The notes under the pieces: generated by a model | What the model was told of the DNA's origin: nothing | Databases searched by the model: none | Seen by the model: only the letters and a program-made list of their open reading frames with translations | DNA from: Sinorhizobium fredii | GTDB taxonomy: Bacteria; Pseudomonadota; Alphaproteobacteria; Rhizobiales; Rhizobiaceae | Reading direction: 5' to 3' | Length of the DNA stretch: 64,000 nt | Assembly (NCBI RefSeq): GCF_002944405.1 | Contig: NZ_CP024310.1 | Location: 1 to 64,000, forward strand | Program-made: the position numbers and the translations under genes | Part shown: piece by piece, positions 26,918 through 36,366 of the stretch | How positions within the stretch are numbered: position 1 is the first letter of the stretch | Layout of the letters: the number at the start of each line of letters is the position of its first letter

Positions 26918-28090
26918 GGAGTGGCGCGGCGCGCGGGCTGCCGAGACTGCGGCGGCCAGCATCAGCCCCGCCGCGGCCAGCGGCAGAACGTAAAAATCCG
27001 TCCCGGCATAGGCGGCGCCGAAGCCGAGCGTGCCGGCAAAGAGGGCGAGATAGGTGACGCCGCTGTTCAGCCCCAAGATCGCACCGCGTCGGGCGGGATC
27101 GAGCGCCGTCAGCCGCACGATGAGGACGTTCAGCCCGAAATGGTTGGCGAGCCCCCAGAGAAAGACGACGGCGAGCAGCGCCGGATAGGAGCCGCTTGCT
27201 GCCGACATCGCGACATAGACGCCGGCGACCGCGAGAAAAATTAGCGGCAGCAGCCTCGCCGCACCGAAGCGATCGATCAGACGGTCGAGGAAGGCCGCGC
27301 CACCGAAGCCTAAGCCGTAGGAGGCCGCAAGGAGGCCGTTGGAGCTGACGGGCAGGCCGAGGGCGCCATGCAAATGGTCGCCGATATAGGCATAGACCCC
27401 ATAGAAAGCCGCCATGAAGGCCGCGCAGGCGACAAGAAGCGAGGCCGCGCCGGGCACGCCGAGCGCCGCTAGCGGCGAGGTCGTCCTTCCGGCGGGTCCT
27501 TCCCGCACCGCCGCGCGCCGAACGCCGGCGCAGGCCGTCAGCGCTGCTCCGGCGACGACGAGATAGACCGCCCGCCAGCCGGCGAAATCGGCGATCGCCG
27601 CCGACAGCGGCACCCCGGCCACCATGCTCAGCGTCCAGCCGGTCAGCACCAGGCCGATCGTCTCGCTCTCGCGCCCGGCCGGGGCGATCACCGAGGCCAG
27701 CGTATAGATGGCGGGAAGCGCAATGCCCGCGGCAATCCCGACGACGAGCTGGGCTGCGACCAACAGCGGCAACGCCGGCGCGGCGGCGCTTGTGGCAAGT
27801 CCGCCGGCCAAAAGTAGCAGCGCTGCCGCGAGCATGCGGCGCGGGCCGTGCCGATCGATGAGGCGGCCGAGGAAGACGGCGCTCGCCGCGGTGCCGAGTC
27901 CGAAAGCGGCGGAAGCCGTCATCACCGCTGGCACGCCGGTGCCGAGGCTTAGCGACACCTCCGGCGCGATCGGCCCGAGCGCCAGCGAATTGGAGCCGAT
28001 GACGCCGATCGAGGCGGTCAGCAGCAGGGCAAAGGGCGGAATGCGAGCCCGGTCGGCGGATGAGGAAGCGGATTGATCGATGTTCGTCAT
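26906..28090 (-). CDS. Major facilitator superfamily exporter (AraJ-like)
   Basis: A 394-residue inner-membrane protein with 12 hydrophobic segments and the DHA1-type loop between helices 2 and 3 (GRLIDRHGPRRMLAAAL, near residue 75). A second copy of the motif is seen near residue 275 (FLDRLIDRFGAARLLPLIF). These exporters move sugars, drugs or metabolites out by proton exchange. It is divergent from an Lrp/AsnC regulator with only 48 bases between the starts, containing the dyad GAAC-GAA-GTTC (28106-28116). Confidence 0.85.
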   Translation of the reverse strand: MTNIDQSASSSADRARIPPFALLLTASIGVIGSNSLALGPIAPEVSLSLGTGVPAVMTASAAFGLGTAASAVFLGRLIDRHGPRRMLAAALLLLAGGLATSAAAPALPLLVAAQLVVGIAAGIALPAIYTLASVIAPAGRESETIGLVLTGWTLSMVAGVPLSAAIADFAGWRAVYLVVAGAALTACAGVRRAAVREGPAGRTTSPLAALGVPGAASLLVACAAFMAAFYGVYAYIGDHLHGALGLPVSSNGLLAASYGLGFGGAAFLDRLIDRFGAARLLPLIFLAVAGVYVAMSAASGSYPALLAVVFLWGLANHFGLNVLIVRLTALDPARRGAILGLNSGVTYLALFAGTLGFGAAYAGTDFYVLPLAAAGLMLAAAVSAARAPRHSSMQ

Positions 28091-28138
28091 TCCCGCATAA
28101 TCTCAGAACGAAGTTCGGCATCAAGGAGAAATAGCGGA

Positions 28139-28663
28139 ATGGATCAAAATACAGACGACGTTCGGCGGAAGCGCCTGCCGGAGCGCGACCTCGATGCAAT
28201 GGACCGAAAACTATTAGGCGTGCTGGTCGAGGACGCGACGACGAGCTACGCCGAGCTCGGCGACCGCGTCGGGCTTTCGCCGCCGGCCGCGCATGAGCGT
28301 GTGAAGCGCCTTCGGCGTTCCGGGGCGATCCGGCGCGTGGCGGCGCTGATCGATCCCGAGGCCGTCGGCAAGACGCTGCTCGCCTTCGTCCATGTGGATA
28401 CGACCGGCTGGGGCAAGACTCAGGCGCTGCTGGCGATCGAGGAATATCCGGAGGTGGAGGAGATCCACTCGGTCGCAGGCGACACCTGCATGCTGCTCAA
28501 GGTGAGAACCGAAAGCACCCATGCGCTCGAAGGCCTGCTGGCGCGCCTTTACGACACACCCGGCGTCAAGGCGACGCGGAGCTATGTCGTGTTGTCGACC
28601 TATCTGGAGCGGCCGGTGCAGCCCGGCACGACGAGCGAATGGCCGGCCGTGGTGAAGAGCTGA
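28139..28663 (+). CDS. Lrp/AsnC-family regulator
   Basis: A 174-residue protein; the ATG at 28139 has AAGGAG 11 bases upstream. Residues about 20-75 are the winged helix (LDAMDRKLLGVLVEDATTSY, LSPPAAHERVKRLRRSG); the rest is the RAM ligand domain (EEIHSVAGDTCMLLKVRTES). It is a likely regulator of the divergent MFS exporter, with an amino acid as probable ligand, as usual for the family. Confidence 0.88.
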   Translation: MDQNTDDVRRKRLPERDLDAMDRKLLGVLVEDATTSYAELGDRVGLSPPAAHERVKRLRRSGAIRRVAALIDPEAVGKTLLAFVHVDTTGWGKTQALLAIEEYPEVEEIHSVAGDTCMLLKVRTESTHALEGLLARLYDTPGVKATRSYVVLSTYLERPVQPGTTSEWPAVVKS

Positions 28664-28740
28664 CGGCCGCCTCCGCGTCGCGCACGCTGAGGCCCGTGCC
28701 AGGTCAAAGCTCGGATCGGCCATGAGCCCGAGAAGACGGT

Positions 28741-28761
28741 GGCCCGCGCCAAACGCGGGCC
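28741..28761. terminator. Bidirectional hairpin between convergent genes
   Basis: GGCCCGCG-CCAAA-CGCGGGCC, a perfect 8-bp GC stem, lies between the stops of the AsnC gene and the ABC binding-protein gene. There is a weak T content after it, so it is terminator-like in either direction. Confidence 0.55.
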
Positions 28762-28781
28762 GCCCTTGCCACAGCTCCGGA

Positions 28782-29735
28782 TCAGAACGGCGAGTCCGGG
28801 AAGTAGAAGTCCTTCGCGTTGTCCTTGGTCACCAGCGTCGCGTCAATCGTGTAGACGCCGCGGACCGGAACCTGGCCGTAGAAATTGGCGACGGTCATTT
28901 CGAGGGCGGTGCCGATCATTGCCGGCGGATAGAGCACGTCGACGGGGACCATTTTGTCGCCGTCCATGACCTTCTTGATCATTTCCTTTGAGCCGGCGCC
29001 GGCGACGATGTACTGGATGTCGGTTCGCTTTGCCTGCTCGATGGCCTGCAGTACGCCGACGGCCATGTCGTCGTCCTGGCACCAGACGACGTCGATCTTC
29101 GGGTATTTGGTTAGGTAGTCCTGCATGACCTTGAAGGCATCGTCACGGTTCCAATTGCCGTACTGGCGGTCGAGAACCTTGACGTTTGAGCCTTCGATGC
29201 CCTTGTCGAAACCGTCCTGTCGCTGCTGGTCGATCGGGATCGGAAGGCCGCGGATGACGACGACTTCGGCCTCCGGCGTCGTTGTCTTGATGTATTCGCC
29301 GGCGACCTGGCCGAGGGCGGGGTTGTTGCCCGCGACATAGAGATCACGCACCGAATTGTCGTTGACGCTTGGCGCGCGGTCGACAAGCGCGACGAAAGTA
29401 CCCTTGCCCTTCACCTCCTTGATGGCGTTGACCAGCGGATCTGGATCGGTGGGCAGGATAACAAGCGCATCGATGCCCTGTGTCTCTAGATCCTGCACGG
29501 CGTTGGCCTGGCTTGCCGGATCGGGCGATGTCTTGACGATCACGTTCAGGCCCGGATTGTGCTCCATCAGGAGCTTGGCGACGCGCTCGGCATGGAAGAC
29601 CACGCCGGCCGTCCAGCCATGGTCGGCCGCCGGGATAGACACGCCCACCGTCACTTTCTTTTCCTCCTGAGCGTGCGTCACGCCAGCCAGCGCTGTCATG
29701 GCTGCGAGGGTAAGGCCGAATAGCTTCTTGCGCAT
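28782..29735 (-). CDS. Sugar ABC transporter substrate-binding protein (ribose/xylose type)
   Basis: A 317-residue periplasmic binding protein with a signal peptide (MRKKLFGLTLAAMTALAGVT, cleavage after THA) and the type 1 fold: VGVSIPAADHGWTAGVVFHA, GIDALVILPTDPDPL, and VWCQDDDMAVGVLQAIEQ. The last gene of a three-gene operon after the ATPase and permease. Sugars or sugar alcohols are the usual ligands; the ligand is not identifiable here. Expression is probably controlled by the divergent LacI protein. Confidence 0.88.
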   Translation of the reverse strand: MRKKLFGLTLAAMTALAGVTHAQEEKKVTVGVSIPAADHGWTAGVVFHAERVAKLLMEHNPGLNVIVKTSPDPASQANAVQDLETQGIDALVILPTDPDPLVNAIKEVKGKGTFVALVDRAPSVNDNSVRDLYVAGNNPALGQVAGEYIKTTTPEAEVVVIRGLPIPIDQQRQDGFDKGIEGSNVKVLDRQYGNWNRDDAFKVMQDYLTKYPKIDVVWCQDDDMAVGVLQAIEQAKRTDIQYIVAGAGSKEMIKKVMDGDKMVPVDVLYPPAMIGTALEMTVANFYGQVPVRGVYTIDATLVTKDNAKDFYFPDSPF

Positions 29736-29797
29736 TAACTTCCTCCCAAAAACAGGTCAGTCTATTGCAGGCCGGGAGACCTGTGGACCCGGCCGTC

Positions 29798-30808
29798 TCA
29801 CGGTTTGCGTACCAGCGAGCGCTGTACGAGCATCGCAATAATGATGATCGCACCCTGAATGGCACCGATCAGGTATTCGCTGATGAAGTTGGACAGCAGC
29901 ATGATGTTGCCGACCAGTTCGAGGATGAACGCTCCGCAGATGGTGCCCCACACGCGGCCCGCGCCGCCCTTGAGCGCCGTGCCGCCGACGACGACGGCGG
30001 TGATCGCCTGCAGCTCCCAGAGAATGCCCGTCGTCGCCGAGGTCGAGCCAAGGCGCGGCACATAAAGCAGCACGGCTGCGGCCACGCATAGGCCCTGGAT
30101 TACGAAAGCGACGGTGCGGACGCGGTTGACGGAGATGCCGGAATATCGCGCGACATCGCGATTGGAGCCGACGGCAACGACGTGCCGCCCGTAACGGGTG
30201 CGATAGAGGATGAAGGCGGCAACTGCGGTCACGGCGAGGATCACGACGATCGGAACCGGCACGCCGAGGATCGTGCCGAAATAGGCGGGACGGTACATCT
30301 CCTGGAGTTGCGGCTCCTTGAGGGTGATCGCTCCGCCCTGCGAAAGCCAGGTCGTCAATCCGCGATAGATACCCATGGTGCCGAGCGTGGCGATGAAGGG
30401 CTCGATCTTGCCCACCGTGGTAATCAGCCCGTTGGTGAGACCGCAGAGCGCGCCGGCAGCTATGGTGAACAGGATCGCTGCCAGCAACATGAGCACGGGG
30501 TCGGCGACGACACCGGAATTCATGAACAGGATCATCAGGCTGGCGATGAAGGCGACCATGGCCCCGACGGAGAGGTCCAGATCCCCCGACGAAATCACGA
30601 AGGTCGCGCCGACTGCGATGATGGCGATGAAGGCGCTTCGGGTGGCGACATTGGCGAGGTTGTTGATGCTGATGAAGTTGGGATTGACCAGCGCGCCCAC
30701 CAGCAGCAGCAAGGCCAGGGCAACGAATGGCGCCACGGCTCTCAGATCTATGTCACGCCAGCTGCGTCGGCGGATCGCCTCCTGGCTGCGTTCCTGGTTC
30801 ACGCTCAT
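29798..30808 (-). CDS. Sugar ABC transporter permease (RbsC family)
   Basis: A 336-residue membrane protein with about ten hydrophobic segments and the BPD_transp_2 motifs FVISSGDLDLSVGAMVAFIA (near residue 75) and AVVVGGTALKGGAGRVWGT (near 265). The start at 30808 (MSVNQERSQEAIRRR) is taken for the GGAGG upstream. It forms the membrane channel, probably as a homodimer since there is only one permease gene in this operon. Confidence 0.88.
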   Translation of the reverse strand: MSVNQERSQEAIRRRSWRDIDLRAVAPFVALALLLLVGALVNPNFISINNLANVATRSAFIAIIAVGATFVISSGDLDLSVGAMVAFIASLMILFMNSGVVADPVLMLLAAILFTIAAGALCGLTNGLITTVGKIEPFIATLGTMGIYRGLTTWLSQGGAITLKEPQLQEMYRPAYFGTILGVPVPIVVILAVTAVAAFILYRTRYGRHVVAVGSNRDVARYSGISVNRVRTVAFVIQGLCVAAAVLLYVPRLGSTSATTGILWELQAITAVVVGGTALKGGAGRVWGTICGAFILELVGNIMLLSNFISEYLIGAIQGAIIIIAMLVQRSLVRKP

Positions 30809-30877
30809 ATCCAATCGAACCTCCATCCCACCTATCGGGAATCTCTTTGTTGTCGGCGCCGGCGCAACCCACGCGAC

Positions 30878-32404
30878 TCAAGCCGCCGTCTTCTTCTTCA
30901 GGCCGGCCGCATAGCGCATGATCTCCTGCTCAGAGATCTCGTCTCCCTCGAGAATGCCGGCGATATGGCCCTCGCGCATGACCGCCACGCGACTGCAGAG
31001 GCCGATGATCTCGGGCATCTCGGACGAGACGACGATGATCGAGCGACCGTCCCGGGCCAGCGCCGAGATGAAGTGATAGATCTGCTGCTTGGTGCCGACA
31101 TCGATGCCGCGAGTCGGCTCGTCGATGATGATGATGCCCGGGTCGGTCTCCATGACCTTGGCGAGCAGCAATTTTTGCTGGTTGCCGCCGGACATGCGAC
31201 CGACGACGACGCTGTCATCCCTGACACGGATATCGAAGCGGCGGCGCGCCTTGACGAGAGCCGCCTGCTCGCTTCCCGGGTCGAGATAACCCAGGCGAGC
31301 ATGGCGGCCGAGCGACTGCAGCGTCAGGTTCGCCATCATGCCGGCGTTGAGCAACAGACCCTTGGCCTTCCGATCCTTGGTCATATAGGCTAGCCCGGCC
31401 TTGTTGGCCGCATGCACGTCGCCCGACGGCACTGGCTGGCCACGAACCAGGACCTCGCCCGCAGCGCGCGAGCGAAGCCCGACGACCGCCTCCATCAATT
31501 CGGTGCGACCAGAGCCGATCAGCCCGGAAAAGCCGAGAATCTCGCCGCGACGGACCTCAAAGCTGGCATCTCGGACATAGCCTGTTGATATCGAATCGAC
31601 CCGAAGCACGACCTCCTCGTCGACGTCGGGTTCGGTCTTGGCCGGATAGAGGCTCGACAGTTCTCGGCCAACCATCAGTTGCGCAATCGCCTCGCCATCG
31701 AGAATGGAGGTCGGCGCCGTCTTGATCCACTGGCCGTCGCGCAACACCGTCACGCGGTCGGTGAGTTCCATGACTTCATCGAGCTTGTGCGATACGAAGA
31801 CGAAACTCGTTCCCTTGTCGCGCAGTTTGCGCACCAGCCGGAACAGGAAGTTCGTCTCCTCACGCGACAGCACTGCGGTCGGCTCGTCCATGAAGACGAC
31901 ACGGGCGTCGCGGCTGATGGCCTTGGCGATCTCGACCATTTGCTTTTCTGCAATAGAAAGGGAGCCGATCATCGCGTTCTCGTCGACCTGCGAGCCGAGG
32001 AGTTCGAGCACACGGCGCGTCTCCGCGCGCATGAACCTGCGGTCGAGCACACCGAAACGCGTTACCTCGCGGCCGAGAAACAGGCTCTCGGTGACGGTTA
32101 GGTGTTCGGCGAGATTAAACTCCTGGTGGATGATAACGATGCCGAGCGCTTCGGCAGCGCCATTGGGAGGAAGCTTCACCGACCTGCCGTCCAGCAGGAT
32201 CTCGCCCGAAGTCGGCTGTTCGAAGCCGGAGAGAATCTTGACGAGCGTGGACTTGCCGGCGCCATTCTCCCCCATGAGCGCATGGATCTCGCCCTGGCGC
32301 AGCTCAAAATCGACGCTGAACAGCACCTGCACGCCGCTGAACGACTTGCTGATGCGGCGCGCGGACAGCACGACGGGAGCACCGCCGTCAACCTCCGTGG
32401 TCAT
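30878..32404 (-). CDS. Sugar ABC transporter ATPase, double-domain (RbsA type)
   Basis: A 508-residue protein with two ABC domains. The first has Walker A GENGAGKST, the signature LSIAEKQMVE and Walker B VVFMDEPTA; the second has the usual weakened Walker A GLIGSGRTE, with MSGGNQQKL and IIIIDEPTRGID. GGGAGG sits just before the ATG. The first gene of the leftward operon, 39 bases from the nearer LacI-type operator. Confidence 0.9.
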   Translation of the reverse strand: MTTEVDGGAPVVLSARRISKSFSGVQVLFSVDFELRQGEIHALMGENGAGKSTLVKILSGFEQPTSGEILLDGRSVKLPPNGAAEALGIVIIHQEFNLAEHLTVTESLFLGREVTRFGVLDRRFMRAETRRVLELLGSQVDENAMIGSLSIAEKQMVEIAKAISRDARVVFMDEPTAVLSREETNFLFRLVRKLRDKGTSFVFVSHKLDEVMELTDRVTVLRDGQWIKTAPTSILDGEAIAQLMVGRELSSLYPAKTEPDVDEEVVLRVDSISTGYVRDASFEVRRGEILGFSGLIGSGRTELMEAVVGLRSRAAGEVLVRGQPVPSGDVHAANKAGLAYMTKDRKAKGLLLNAGMMANLTLQSLGRHARLGYLDPGSEQAALVKARRRFDIRVRDDSVVVGRMSGGNQQKLLLAKVMETDPGIIIIDEPTRGIDVGTKQQIYHFISALARDGRSIIVVSSEMPEIIGLCSRVAVMREGHIAGILEGDEISEQEIMRYAAGLKKKTAA

Positions 32405-32442
32405 ATTCCCCTCCCTGCGGCCTCCACCGCCCGTTGCGCAGA

Positions 32443-32478
32443 TGTAAACCTTTACACTGACCGATGTAAAGGTTTACA
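32443..32478. promoter_or_regulatory. Twin LacI-type operators TGTAAACCTTTACA and TGTAAAGGTTTACA
   Basis: Two 14-bp sites (32443-32456 and 32465-32478), each TGTAAA-NN-TTTACA and each the reverse complement of the other, with centres 22 bp apart (two helical turns). They lie in the gap between the divergent ABC operon and lacI-type gene and are very likely the binding sites of that regulator. Confidence 0.8.
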
Positions 32479-32569
32479 TCGAGCATGATCGACAATTTTC
32501 TTGCCCTGTGCGTTTGACCCTCGGGCAAGTCTGTGTAGTGTCTCGCAACAAAGTCCGAGGCCCAATCGA

Positions 32570-33592
32570 GTGTCCAATTCCCCGCCCGCAACCATTGAAG
32601 ACGTCGCACGGATCGCCGAAGTGTCGATCGCGACGGTTTCAAGGGCCATTCACATGCCGGAAAAGGTTGCCAAATCAACGCGGCTCAAGGTCAATCAGGC
32701 GATCGCGATTACCGGCTACACGACCAACGCCATGGCGCGCAGCCTGAGGCTGGGGCGATCAAACATGATCCTTGTGGTCGCACCCGATATCGGCGACCCG
32801 AATTTCTCCAGCATTCTGGTTGGCCTCGAAAACGAAGCTCGCGCGCACGGCTACGGCGTGCTGATCGGCCATACTCAAAACGATGCGCAGCGTGGATTGG
32901 AGTATCTGAAGTTCTTCAATTCCTACCAAGCCGCAGGTCTGATCCTGTTTACCGGCATCCTTCCCTTCGGCCATCAGGCCGCGACCGATAGTCTACCGCC
33001 GAGCGTCGGCGTTTTCGAACCCGTCTTCAACGGAGGCATCCCCTATGTCGGAGTTGATGACGTCGAAGGGGCACGAAAGGCCGTTGATTTGCTCATTTCC
33101 GAAGGCCATCGCCGCATCGCGTTCATCGGCGACTCCAACACGCGTCTTGCCTATCGCCGGCGCCGGTCGGGATACGAGGCCGGACTTGCCGCGGCCGGCA
33201 TCCCGCTGAACCGCCAACTGGTCCTCGACGGCGATGGCACAGTCGAAAGCGGTAGATTGGCGCTGGAACAGTTCTTCATGCGCGATGACCTGCCGACGGC
33301 CTTCATGTGCGTCAACGACCAGACGGCGCTCGGCGTTTCGATCGGCCTCAAGGCTCGCGGCTACGATATTCCGGACCACTTTTCGGTCACCGGCTTCGAC
33401 GACGTCCCACAAGCAAGTTTCATGACGCCGTCGCTGACCACAATCCGCCAACCACGCACCGCGATCGGAAAACAGGCGATGGTATTGTTGCTCGACATGC
33501 TCTCGGACCGAGCTGCCTCCGAAACTGAAATCCTGCTGAGGCCAGACCTTGTAGTGCGCAATTCCGTCGGGCCACCCCCGGCCCGGCGATAG
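32570..33592 (+). CDS. LacI-family repressor of the adjacent sugar ABC operon
   Basis: A 340-residue regulator. The GTG start at 32570 is chosen because GAGG sits 9 bases upstream and the LacI helix-turn-helix then begins at residue 8 (TIEDVARIAEVSIATVSRAI). The ligand domain follows (LVVAPDIGDPNFSSILVGLE; VDDVEGARKAVDLLISEGHR; FSVTGFDDVPQA). It is divergent from the ABC operon, with twin operators between, and is the probable sugar-released repressor of that operon and itself. Confidence 0.88.
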   Translation: MSNSPPATIEDVARIAEVSIATVSRAIHMPEKVAKSTRLKVNQAIAITGYTTNAMARSLRLGRSNMILVVAPDIGDPNFSSILVGLENEARAHGYGVLIGHTQNDAQRGLEYLKFFNSYQAAGLILFTGILPFGHQAATDSLPPSVGVFEPVFNGGIPYVGVDDVEGARKAVDLLISEGHRRIAFIGDSNTRLAYRRRRSGYEAGLAAAGIPLNRQLVLDGDGTVESGRLALEQFFMRDDLPTAFMCVNDQTALGVSIGLKARGYDIPDHFSVTGFDDVPQASFMTPSLTTIRQPRTAIGKQAMVLLLDMLSDRAASETEILLRPDLVVRNSVGPPPARR

Positions 33593-33921
33593 AGAGTGGA
33601 AGAATGAAGATGCCTGTGTCTGCGAAAGCTGCTGGGCGTGCGCGTGTCCGCGCACTCCGGAGCGGATTGAGGACTTTCCAGGCCAAATTCGAAGTCTTTG
33701 GGATTCGAGCGTTCCGCAGCTCGTGGCGATCGTCAACGGCTACCCGAAGGCCCAGCAGGCGACGCCCCGTACCACGGTGCAGAGCGCCTTTTGGGGGGGC
33801 GACATCGTGCCCGAAGGCAGGTGCGATGTATTCATATAACTTGCTGCCGTGACCAGGGGCGTGCATCATCGGACATCCCGAGCGCGGGGCATTGGAATTT
33901 GGCACGGACGAGGTCAAGCCT
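33593..33921. other. Gap without a convincing gene
   Basis: 329 bases. One frame reads protein-like residues (VPQLVAIVNGYPKAQQ, around 33711-33758) and stops at 33839, but it has no start codon and I recognise no family; it could be the rest of a lost gene. No repeat or hairpin stands out. Confidence 0.4.
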
Positions 33922-34137
33922 ATGCACAAGTTCACAGTCGTCGTCATGAAGGAGTTCGAGGCCGACACCGCCGAGGAGGCCGCCTTGCTCATGTATCAGG
34001 AACTGGCCAGGGGGCCGGCACCTCTGCAATATTCAGTCACGGACGAGGCGAGGAATGCAAGGGATCTGACGCTCGACCGGGCAGGGGCCGATGAGTTCGC
34101 CGCTGTCGATCACACGGCCGATCCCGGCAACTGGTGA
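33922..34137 (+). CDS. Small conserved-looking hypothetical protein, 71 residues
   Basis: From the ATG at 33922 (MHKFTVVVMKEFEADTAEEA) the frame gives a compact acidic protein without signal or membrane segments. GAGG lies about 10 bases upstream. The beta-helix rhythm of the start (HKFTVVVMKEFEADTAEEAALLMYQELA) is protein-like. Function unknown. It precedes a VOC/PhnB-like gene by 122 bases on the same strand. Confidence 0.55.
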   Translation: MHKFTVVVMKEFEADTAEEAALLMYQELARGPAPLQYSVTDEARNARDLTLDRAGADEFAAVDHTADPGNW

Positions 34138-34259
34138 GGCTCGAAGGAATTACGAACCCGCGCTCCAGCGGACGAACATTCCGGGGTGGAGAAAAACGGT
34201 TGCCTCCTTATTTCGCAGAGGGAACGCGTCGAACGCTTTCAAAGCGAAAGGAACTGGCA

Positions 34260-34733
34260 ATGGAGAAGAACACGATTTGCCTCTGGTACGACAAGGACGC
34301 CGAGGCTGCCGCTCGCTTCTACGCGGAGGTCTTTCCCGACAGCAGCGTGGGGGCCGTGCAACGTGCACCCAGTGACTTCCCGTCCGGCAAGGAGGGCGAC
34401 GTGTTGACGGTCGAATTCACGGTCGCGGGCATTCCTTGTCTCGGCCTCAACGGAGGCCCGACCTTCAAGCACAACGAAGCCTTCTCGTTCCAGATCGCCA
34501 CCGACGATCAGGAGGAGACCGACCGCTACTGGAACGCCATTGTCGGCAATGGCGGCCAGGAGAGCGCCTGCGGCTGGTGCAAGGACAAGTGGGGGATCTC
34601 CTGGCAAATCACCCCGCGCGTATTGACCGACGCGCTGTCGGCCGGCGGCGGCGAGGCAAAGCGCGCCTTCGAGGCGATGATGACGATGGGGAAGATCGAC
34701 GTCGCCGCGATCGAGGCGGCCCGGCGCGGCTGA
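34260..34733 (+). CDS. PhnB-like VOC superfamily protein
   Basis: A 157-residue protein; the ATG at 34260 has AAGGA about 7 bases upstream. The opening ICLWYDKDAEAAARFYAEVF and the later GWCKDKWGISWQITP (near residue 105) are those of the 3-demethylubiquinone-methyltransferase-like (PhnB) VOC proteins, which lack methyltransferase features despite the old name. Role unknown. A GC-rich bidirectional hairpin follows. Confidence 0.82.
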   Translation: MEKNTICLWYDKDAEAAARFYAEVFPDSSVGAVQRAPSDFPSGKEGDVLTVEFTVAGIPCLGLNGGPTFKHNEAFSFQIATDDQEETDRYWNAIVGNGGQESACGWCKDKWGISWQITPRVLTDALSAGGGEAKRAFEAMMTMGKIDVAAIEAARRG

Positions 34734-34796
34734 CGCTCACCGGGTGTATTGCCGGCACGGGTGCCGGTTCGCCGCTCGCCGATGGCTCTATGCAAA

Positions 34797-34828
34797 GCGG
34801 CCCCGCGCTTGGAGAGGCGCGGGGCCGC
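34797..34828. terminator. Strong bidirectional hairpin
   Basis: GCGGCCCCGCGC (34797-34808) pairs perfectly with GCGCGGGGCCGC (34817-34828) over an 8-base loop, between the convergent ends of the PhnB-like gene and tctA. Confidence 0.7.
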
Positions 34829-34851
34829 GGGGCCGCAAAGCTAAACCCTTC

Positions 34852-36357
34852 TCAATCCTCCTCGACGAAAACCTCCTCGCGCTTCGCCTTGACCGCGGGC
34901 AGGAAGACGACGACGAGCACGATTGCGGCCATCAGCAAGAGGCCGGCGCTGATCGGCCGAGTGACGAAGGTGGTCGGGTCGCCGCGCGAGAGAATCATCG
35001 CGCGCCTCAGGTTCTCCTCGAGCAGCGGCCCGAGCACGAAGCCAAGCAGCAGCGGCGCCGGCTCGCAGCGCAGCTTCAAGAGCAGGTAGCCGATGAGGCC
35101 GAAGAACGCGACGGCATAGAGGTCGAAGACGTTGGAGTTGACGCTGTAGACCCCGATCGAGCAGAAGGCCATGATGATCGGGAAGAGCACGAAATAGGGG
35201 ATCTTCAGGAGCTTTACCCAGAGTCCGATCAACGGCAGGTTGAGCACGACGAGCATCAGGTTGCCGATCCACATCGAGGCGATGATGCCCCAAAAGAGCG
35301 CCGGCTGCTCCGTCGCCACGTTCGGGCCGGGCACGATGCCCTGGATGATCATCGCGCCGATCATCAGCGCCATCACCGGGTTCGCCGGAATGCCGAGGGT
35401 GAGCAGCGGGATGAACGAGGTCTGCGCACCGGCATTGTTGGCGCTTTCCGGCCCGGCGACGCCGGCAATCGCGCCGCGGCCGAATTCCTCCGGCCGGTCG
35501 GAGAGCCGCTTTTCCACCGTATAGGAGGCGAAGGCGGCGAGGATGGCGCCGCCGCCCGGCAGCACGCCGAGCGCCGAGCCGATCGCCGTGCCGCGGATCA
35601 CCGGCGCGAACATCCGCTTGAAATCCTCTTTCGTTGGCAGGAGCTCGCTAACCCGTGCCATCAGCACTTCGCGGGTCTTCTCGCTTTCGAGGTTGCGCAG
35701 GATCTCGGCGATGCCGAAGACGCCGACCGCCAGCGCCACGAAGTTGAGGCCGTCGGCATATTCGCGGATGCCGAGGGTGAAGCGCGGCGTACCGGTATAG
35801 ATGTCGGTGCCCACAAGACCCAAAAGCAGGCCGAGCGCCACCATGGCGAGTGCCTTGACGACGGAGCCGTGCGCCAGCGCAACGGAGGAGACGAGACCGA
35901 CGATCATCAGCGAGAAATATTCGGCGGCGCCGAACTCGAGCGCGATCTCGGTCAAGGGCGGCGCGAAGAGGGCGACGAGGAAGGTCGATACGGTGCCGGC
36001 GAAGAAGGAGCCGAGCGCGGCGATCGCCAGCGCCGTTCCGGCGCGGCCGTTGCGGGCCATCTGGTAGCCGTCGATGGCGGTGACGGCGGAGGAGGATTCG
36101 CCCGGCATGTTGATGAGGATCGCCGTCGTCGAGCCGCCATATTGGGCGCCGTAATAGATGCCGGCGAGCATGATCAGCGACGAGACCGGCTCAAGCTGGA
36201 AGGTGATCGGCAGCAGCATGGCGATCGTCGCCGTGGCGCCGATCCCGGGCAGCACGCCGATCAGCGTGCCGAGCAGGACGCCTATCAGGCAGAAGAGAAG
36301 GTTTGCCGGCGAGGCGGCGGTGGCGAAGCCGAGGGCAAGGTTGCTGAAGAGATCCAT
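34852..36357 (-). CDS. tctA: Tripartite tricarboxylate transporter large permease TctA
   Basis: A 501-residue membrane protein with about 11 hydrophobic segments and the TctA hallmarks GVLPGIGATATIAMLLPITF (near residue 35), YYGAQYGGSTTAILINMPGE (near 70) and the repeat GVLPGGGAILAAFASY (near 262). TTT systems import di- and tricarboxylates using an ion gradient. The last gene of a leftward tctC-tctB-tctA set, 9 bases after tctB. Confidence 0.9.
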   Translation of the reverse strand: MDLFSNLALGFATAASPANLLFCLIGVLLGTLIGVLPGIGATATIAMLLPITFQLEPVSSLIMLAGIYYGAQYGGSTTAILINMPGESSSAVTAIDGYQMARNGRAGTALAIAALGSFFAGTVSTFLVALFAPPLTEIALEFGAAEYFSLMIVGLVSSVALAHGSVVKALAMVALGLLLGLVGTDIYTGTPRFTLGIREYADGLNFVALAVGVFGIAEILRNLESEKTREVLMARVSELLPTKEDFKRMFAPVIRGTAIGSALGVLPGGGAILAAFASYTVEKRLSDRPEEFGRGAIAGVAGPESANNAGAQTSFIPLLTLGIPANPVMALMIGAMIIQGIVPGPNVATEQPALFWGIIASMWIGNLMLVVLNLPLIGLWVKLLKIPYFVLFPIIMAFCSIGVYSVNSNVFDLYAVAFFGLIGYLLLKLRCEPAPLLLGFVLGPLLEENLRRAMILSRGDPTTFVTRPISAGLLLMAAIVLVVVFLPAVKAKREEVFVEED

Positions 36358-36366
36358 CGTCGCCTC

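Noticed and set aside
33593..33839. A protein-like frame ending at 33839 (VPQLVAIVNGYPKAQQ)
   Set aside because: No start codon, crosses the end of the LacI gene region and matches no family I know; kept only as a note in the gap entry.
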